Assembly: GCF_028288205.1 (NCBI RefSeq)
Contig: NZ_JAQBOD010000063.1
Coordinates: forward strand, 1-34,707
DNA length: 34,707 bases
DNA from: Mucilaginibacter sp.
GTDB lineage: Bacteria > Bacteroidota > Bacteroidia > Sphingobacteriales > Sphingobacteriaceae
Direction of reading: 5' to 3'
This document shows, piece by piece, positions 33,538 through 34,707 of this stretch (its first letter is position 1; each line of letters opens with the position of its first letter). The position numbers and the translations under genes are program-made. The notes below the pieces were generated by a model, which worked only from the letters and a program-made list of their open reading frames with translations, did not search any database and was not told where the DNA came from.

Positions 33538-33643
33538 TTATTTGCACAAAATTTGCACAAAAATTACGTTCAAAAGATTCATTATCAACTTAGCTTAATT
33601 TTTGGATCAATCACATTTTCGGCCTGTCAAATGTATTAATTGT

Positions 33644-33651
33644 TAATTTTG
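33644..33651 (+). promoter_or_regulatory. -7 box of the methionine aminopeptidase gene
   Basis: TAATTTTG matches TAnnTTTG exactly, 20 bp before ATG 33672. The -33 element is not convincing. Confidence 0.5.
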
Positions 33652-33671
33652 CCATAGATAAAAACTTAAAA

Positions 33672-34436
33672 ATGTCTATAACTACCGAAAACGAAAGAAT
33701 TGGAATGCAGCATGCAAGTGATGCTGTTGCCATCACTCTTAAAAAGATGCGTGAGTTTGCCAAGCCGGGCATTTCAACAAAGGAACTTGACGAGTACGGC
33801 GGCGAATTGCTGACACAGATGGGCGCACGTTCTGCACCTACGTTAACCTATGGTTTCCCCGGGTATACATGTATTAGTATTAATGAAGAAACTGCGCACG
33901 GCATACCGTCAGCCAATAAAATTTTAAAAGAAGGTGATCTGATAAATATTGATGTATCGGCAGAATTAAATGGCTATTGGGCTGACAATGGCGGCTCCTT
34001 CGTATTGGGCGAAGATATCCACGGCCATGGCAGATTGGTAGAAACGTCGAAAGAGATATTGAGGAAGGCAATCAGCAACATTAAAGGTGGTGTCAGAATA
34101 TCAGAGATAGGCAGGTTGATCGAAACTGAAGCCAAGAAAGCCGGCTACACGGTAATAAAAAACCTGACCGGACATGGTATTGGTCGCAGCTTGCACGAAG
34201 AACCCCATGAGATAGCTAACTACTGCGACAGGTATAATACTACTCGTTTCAAAAAAAATTCGGTGGTAGCGATAGAAACATTTATTTCAACAAGGTCGAC
34301 AATTGCCGATACACAAGCCGATGGATGGACGCTAAGCGGTAATAAAGGTGGTTTTGTTGCGCAACACGAGCATACCATTATGGTAACCGGCGGTCAGCCG
34401 ATGATATTTACAGCGCAGAACGGCATTTGGGATTAA
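33672..34436 (+). CDS. map: Type I methionine aminopeptidase
   Basis: 254 aa. Pita-bread fold with all metal ligands: D94 (NIDVSAELNGYWADNG), D105, H168 (LTGHGIG), E202 (VAIETF), E233 (QHEHT); substrate histidines H76 (TAHGIPS) and H175. Removes the initiator Met from nascent proteins. It stands alone rather than in a ribosomal-protein operon, so it may be a second copy in the genome. It starts 180 bp after the tRNA and has its own promoter box. Confidence 0.9.
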   Translation: MSITTENERIGMQHASDAVAITLKKMREFAKPGISTKELDEYGGELLTQMGARSAPTLTYGFPGYTCISINEETAHGIPSANKILKEGDLINIDVSAELNGYWADNGGSFVLGEDIHGHGRLVETSKEILRKAISNIKGGVRISEIGRLIETEAKKAGYTVIKNLTGHGIGRSLHEEPHEIANYCDRYNTTRFKKNSVVAIETFISTRSTIADTQADGWTLSGNKGGFVAQHEHTIMVTGGQPMIFTAQNGIWD

Positions 34437-34474
34437 TCAGCGGTTCGTTTGGTTCGAGCCTAGAAGCAGTAGCA

Positions 34475-34517
34475 AAGAGGCCGCCTCATAATTACTTATT
34501 AAGACGGCCCTCTTTTG
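34475..34517. terminator. Imperfect terminator hairpin between map and the SGNH hydrolase gene
   Basis: AAAGAGG...CCTCTTT arms with inner CCG/CGG pairing and a one-base bulge; T-run on the plus side. Fits the end of map and, in reverse, of the converging gene. Confidence 0.6.
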
Positions 34518-34543
34518 CATTTTCAGTTACCGGGTCAATTACA

Positions 34544-34707
34544 TTAAGGAAATAACACCCCATTATAGGCAGAAACATTTGCCAGTGGTATAGTTGAGTT
34601 ATATTGATTGTTAATTGCCGTTATAAACTGGTTGGCAACAATTGAGTAACCACGCGGCGTTAGATGCACTCCGTCTAAAGAGAATATACCGCCGCTTATG
34701 TAATTTG
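34544..34707 (-). CDS. SGNH/GDSL-family hydrolase, 3' end only (runs off the right edge)
   Basis: The last 54 codons are visible, ending at the TAA complement at 34544-34546. The segment FSLDGVHLTPRGYSIVANQF contains the DxxH pair of the SGNH catalytic block V, and is followed by AINNQYNST. It is not among complete reading frames because the start lies outside the window. Likely a lipase/esterase-type lipoprotein as in many Bacteroidota, but the N-terminus is not seen. Confidence 0.75.
   Translation of the reverse strand, partial: NYISGGIFSLDGVHLTPRGYSIVANQFITAINNQYNSTIPLANVSAYNGVLFP

Noticed and set aside
34441..34465. Second tRNA suggested by a T-arm-like GGTTCGAGCC
   Set aside because: No acceptor, D-arm or anticodon arm can be folded around it; it is at most a fragment.

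Overview
The window looks like chromosomal DNA of a Bacteroidota bacterium, most likely family Sphingobacteriaceae (Mucilaginibacter/Pedobacter-like). Supporting signs are a SusC/SusD pair under an ECF sigma factor and a FecR anti-sigma factor, a DUF6377-type TPR membrane protein, Bacteroidota-type promoter boxes (TAnnTTTG), a CrtI/CrtB carotenoid pair, and short dispersed hairpin repeats between genes. Genus is inferred from protein character only.

Layout. (1) 1-11.7 kb, all minus strand: the 5' part of a DUF6377 protein, then a nutrient-uptake locus read right to left as ECF sigma, FecR, STN-containing SusC, SusD and a secreted M28 peptidase, preceded by a secreted two-domain alpha/beta hydrolase. 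There is no glycoside hydrolase here, and the M28 enzyme suggests a peptide or peptide-decorated substrate. (2) 11.8-15.1 kb, minus strand: aldo/keto reductase, secreted esterase, and a Tat-exported Gfo/Idh/MocA oxidoreductase. (3) 15.35-17.2 kb, plus strand: an AT-rich, unassigned membrane-anchored protein with WG-like repeats. (4) 17.3-27.3 kb, minus strand: a long catabolic cluster read as FucP permease, mutarotase, UxaA-family dehydratase, SDR, FAH-family hydrolase, lactonase-type amidohydrolase, a second SDR, then LutA, LutB, LutC. Together these can form a non-phosphorylating L-fucose route (fucose > fuconolactone > fuconate > 2-keto-3-deoxyfuconate > 2,4-diketo-3-deoxyfuconate > pyruvate + L-lactate), with LutABC oxidising the lactate to pyruvate. 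A divergent AraC-type regulator follows at 27.4 kb. (5) 28.3-32.3 kb: two repeat-rich gaps around a small membrane protein, then divergent crtI and crtB, with a small cytochrome b5-like protein downstream of crtB. (6) 32.4-34.7 kb: PfkB-family kinase, tRNA-Asn(GTT), a type I methionine aminopeptidase, and the 3' end of an SGNH/GDSL hydrolase.

The least explained structures are three intergenic arrays of short motifs spaced about 10 bp apart (12.84, 17.94 and 29.3-29.5 kb), which look like related multi-site operators. Other points worth attention are the fucose-pathway SDR at 20.2 kb, whose YxxxK lysine is Asn; a tandem alpha/beta hydrolase whose second domain has lost its nucleophile; an 11-bp inverted repeat between fucP and the AraC gene; and several different dispersed hairpins filling the gaps of the fucose cluster. 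I saw no complete insertion sequence, prophage, CRISPR array or rRNA gene.
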